A stretch of 9,292 nt of DNA from contig CAJMEU010000116.1 in the NCBI GenBank assembly GCA_905212515.1, forward strand, positions 1 through 9,292, written 5' to 3'. A program made the translations under genes and the position numbers. The notes under the pieces are model-generated. The model saw only the letters and a program-made list of their open reading frames with translations. It had not been told where the DNA came from and ran no database searches. This document shows positions 8,140-9,292 of this stretch, piece by piece (positions within the stretch are counted from its first letter, which is position 1; each line of letters starts with the position of its first letter). Origin of the DNA: an uncultured Oscillospiraceae bacterium (GTDB lineage Bacteria > Bacillota > Clostridia > Oscillospirales > Ruminococcaceae).

Positions 8140-8148
8140 ATGATAGCA
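8140..8148 (-). promoter_or_regulatory. Extended -10 promoter candidate for the GRE operon
   Basis: TGCTATCAT on the minus strand is an extended -10 element (TGn plus TATCAT, 5 of 6 to consensus). The -35 position at 17-bp spacing (AGAAAC) is poor, which would fit a promoter that depends on an activator such as the neighbouring AraC-like protein. It predicts a leader of roughly 55 nt. Confidence 0.4.
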
Positions 8149-8172
8149 TCTGCCTCCGTTTCGTTTCTTGTC

Positions 8173-8201
8173 TTGCAATGACATAATTTTTGCTGTATAT
8201 T
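8173..8201 (+). promoter_or_regulatory. Sigma-A type promoter candidate for the AraC-like regulator
   Basis: TTGCAA (8173-8178) and TATATT (8196-8201) are separated by exactly 17 bp and match the consensus at 4 and 5 of 6 positions. The predicted leader is about 50 nt. The inverted pair ATGACA/TGTCAT overlaps this promoter, so autoregulation is conceivable. Confidence 0.5.
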
Positions 8202-8260
8202 GATATTGTCATCTTCGTTTTTATCATCCTGATCTGTCAAAACAGTGGGAGGGCCTCTTG

Positions 8261-9193
8261 ATGGAGATCATTCGTCTGCGCGCAGAACCTTTCCTCACCC
8301 TGCCCAATTACGGCTACGCCTCCGTGATCAGCGACCCGCAGCAGCTGGTCGTGTGCCATTGCCACGACTATTACGAGATATTCGTCGTCAGCCAGGGCTC
8401 CGGCGAGCACGTCATCAACGGCACACGCCAGCACTTGGACCCTGGCATGCTGTTTTTCGTGCGCCCGGACGACGTGCACTATTACGACAAGTTCACTTCT
8501 AAATTCCAGATCATCAATATCATTGTTCCGCAGATCGCCTTCCGCCAATTCCTCGATTATGTGGGCGACAGCTATTACGGGCACCGTCTGCTCTCCTCCG
8601 CCCTGCCGCCCCATACCCAGCTCTCGCTCAACGAGCTGGACCAGCTGCTCGATCAGCTCAAGAACCTGCTGGTCTCCGGCAATATCATGAAAAAGGATTC
8701 CACCACCCTGTTCCGCATCGCCATCTTCAATATCCTCACGAATTATTTTCCCGTTCTTCCGGCCAAAAACAGCACGCCCGTACCGGACTGGCTGCGCATC
8801 GTCAGTATCGAAATGACCAAGAAGCAAAATTTTGCCGAGGGCCTGCCTGCGCTGTACCGCCTCGCCGGCAAAAGCGCAGAGCATATTTCCCGCGCCTGCC
8901 ACAAATACCTGAACAAAACGCCCTCCAAGCTGGTGAACGATATCCGTCTGGAGTAGACGGCCCGGCAGCTGATCCAAACGGACGACGAGATCGTGGATAT
9001 CTGCACGGACGCGGGGTTCGATTCGCTGAGCCATTTTTATCATCTGTTCCGTGATTATTTCGGCACGTCCCCCAAGCAGTTCCGCAAAAGCTCCCGCGCG
9101 CTCTCGCTGCGCGGCAAGCTGCCAGAGGACTACAGCCAGCCGGTGGAGCTGGCCGACGCCATCCCGCTGCGCTCGGTGGTGGATATCCCCTGA
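8261..9193 (+). pseudogene. AraC-family (ChbR-like) transcriptional regulator, interrupted by an in-frame TAG
   Basis: Probable ligand-responsive regulator of the divergent operon. The N-terminal cupin sensor (about 1-90) shows CHCHDYYEIFVVSQGSGEH and FFVRPDDVHYY, as in the ChbR/CelD branch of AraC proteins that sense sugars. The C-terminal DNA-binding domain begins near 175. Its first helix-turn-helix (about 195-222) contains SAEHISR, and the second would be at 243-280, with VDICTDAGFDSLSHFYHLF and GTSPKQFRK. Codon 232 (8954-8956) is TAG, between the two helix-turn-helix units; the same frame continues to TGA 9191-9193 for a total of 310 residues. The truncated product (8261-8956) would lack the second DNA-contacting motif and should not bind normally. 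The ATG at 8261 is chosen over TTG 8258 because GGGAGGG lies 7 nt upstream. Confidence 0.9.
8954..8956 (+). other. In-frame TAG in the AraC-like regulator gene
   Basis: Codon 232, context DIRLE-TAG-TARQL. Related regulators commonly read RLxYA at this place, so tyrosine is the likeliest lost residue, although Gln or Lys also occur in the wider family and are one substitution away. Confidence 0.9.
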
Positions 9194-9200
9194 AAAACGA

Positions 9201-9238
9201 AAAAAGACGGATAACCTCAATCGGTTATCCGTCTTTTT
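9201..9238. terminator. Bidirectional intrinsic terminator between regulator and tRNA-Ala
   Basis: A perfect 16-bp inverted repeat (left arm 9201-9216, right arm 9223-9238) encloses the 6-nt loop TCAATC. The GC-rich core GACGGATAACC is flanked by A5 and T5 or longer on each side, so it can end transcription of the regulator (plus strand) and of the convergent tRNA (minus strand). It begins 7 nt after the regulator's TGA and ends 1 nt before the tRNA CCA end. Confidence 0.92.
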
Positions 9239-9239
9239 G

Positions 9240-9292
9240 TGGTGGAGATAAGCGGGATCGAACCGCTGACCTCTTGAATGCCATTCAAGCGC
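9240..9292 (-). tRNA. tRNA-Ala (anticodon GGC), 5' part beyond the window
   Basis: Read on the minus strand, the last 53 nt of a tRNA are visible. The anticodon arm is CTTGA-ATGGCAT-TCAAG with anticodon GGC (codon GCC), the variable loop is 5 nt, the T arm is AGCGG-TTCGATC-CCGCT, and the acceptor strand TATCTCC is followed by discriminator A and an encoded CCA. The acceptor strand has T at position 70, compatible with the G3-U70 pair that marks alanine tRNAs. About 23 nt of the 5' half lie outside the window. Confidence 0.95.

Larger units (their letters stand above)
8080..8260. promoter_or_regulatory. Divergent intergenic region between GRE operon and regulator
   Basis: This 181-bp AT-rich stretch (contrasting with the GC-rich genes) holds the start signals for both directions. 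Besides the promoter candidates listed separately, ATGACA (8178-8183) and TGTCAT (8207-8212) form an inverted pair that brackets the regulator's -10 element, and a tandem GAAACG-type repeat (8157-8167 read on the minus strand) lies where a -35 or activator site of the operon promoter would be. Both are possible operator elements for the AraC-like regulator, without proof. Confidence 0.4.

Noticed and set aside
6619..8181. 520-codon plus-strand open frame opposite the GRE
   Set aside because: It is antisense to the GRE and its leader, with no recognisable motif or ribosome binding site support. It remains open at the TAA sites only because TTA read on the plus strand is a leucine codon.
3834..8956. 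Selenocysteine or pyrrolysine insertion at the in-frame stops
   Set aside because: None of the stops is TGA, two are TAA, and no pyrrolysine genes are visible. The affected families are not known to use either residue at these positions.
8237..9220. 327-codon minus-strand open frame opposite the regulator
   Set aside because: It is the antisense shadow of the AraC-like gene and includes the terminator stem; there is no domain evidence.
1..9292. Reassignment of TAA and TAG to a sense codon across the genome
   Set aside because: TAG ends the MalF-type permease at 2453, directly followed by the ribosome binding site of the next gene, and ends the activase at 4875; TAA ends the MalG-type permease at 1608 and the binding protein at 3489, all at family-appropriate lengths. 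Both codons therefore work as terminators here.
9240..9292. tRNA-Ala 3' end as an island attachment site
   Set aside because: The locus abuts the tRNA 3' end, but I found no second copy of the tRNA end, no integrase and no mobility genes in the window.

Overview
The window looks like a catabolic locus from a strictly anaerobic, GC-rich Gram-positive bacterium, most likely a Clostridia / Oscillospiraceae-like gut organism. This is inferred from the glycyl radical enzyme (oxygen-sensitive chemistry), the strong AGGAGG-type ribosome binding sites, a lipoprotein-type solute-binding protein with a Ser/Ala/Pro-rich linker, and a CCA-encoded tRNA. No rRNA or phylogenetic marker is present, so the placement is tentative.

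Layout. From 8079 down to 1, six genes run on the minus strand with short gaps or overlaps and look like one operon. In transcription order they are: a glycyl radical enzyme (GRE, 5818-8079), its radical-SAM activase (4875-5831, overlapping the GRE end by 14 nt), a sugar-type ABC solute-binding lipoprotein (3489-4808), two MalF/MalG-type permeases (2453-3358 and 1608-2438), and a GH42 beta-galactosidase-like glycoside hydrolase (running off the left edge). An AraC/ChbR-like regulator (8261-9193) is divergently transcribed from a 181-bp AT-rich intergenic region carrying promoter candidates for both directions. A perfect 16-bp bidirectional terminator (9201-9238) separates the regulator from a convergent tRNA-Ala(GGC), cut by the right edge.

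How the genes may work together (inference): the regulator senses a sugar-like ligand and drives the operon; the lipoprotein and permeases import a small glycoside using an ATPase encoded elsewhere; the cytoplasmic GH42 enzyme hydrolyses it; and the GRE, activated by its partner, carries out a radical C-O or C-C cleavage or dehydration on a product. A GRE placed first in a glycoside-uptake operon, with an active-site motif GCGEI instead of the common GCVEP, is the most interesting aspect. I do not recognise its substrate.

Three genes carry in-frame stop codons although the reading frame and family motifs continue undisturbed on the far side: the GRE has two TAA, the solute-binding protein one TAG and the regulator one TAG. 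There are no frameshifts. At two of the four sites the family expects tyrosine. The simplest readings are recent nonsense mutations or base-level errors in the assembly. Wholesale stop reassignment is unlikely because TAA and TAG also end neighbouring genes at sensible places.
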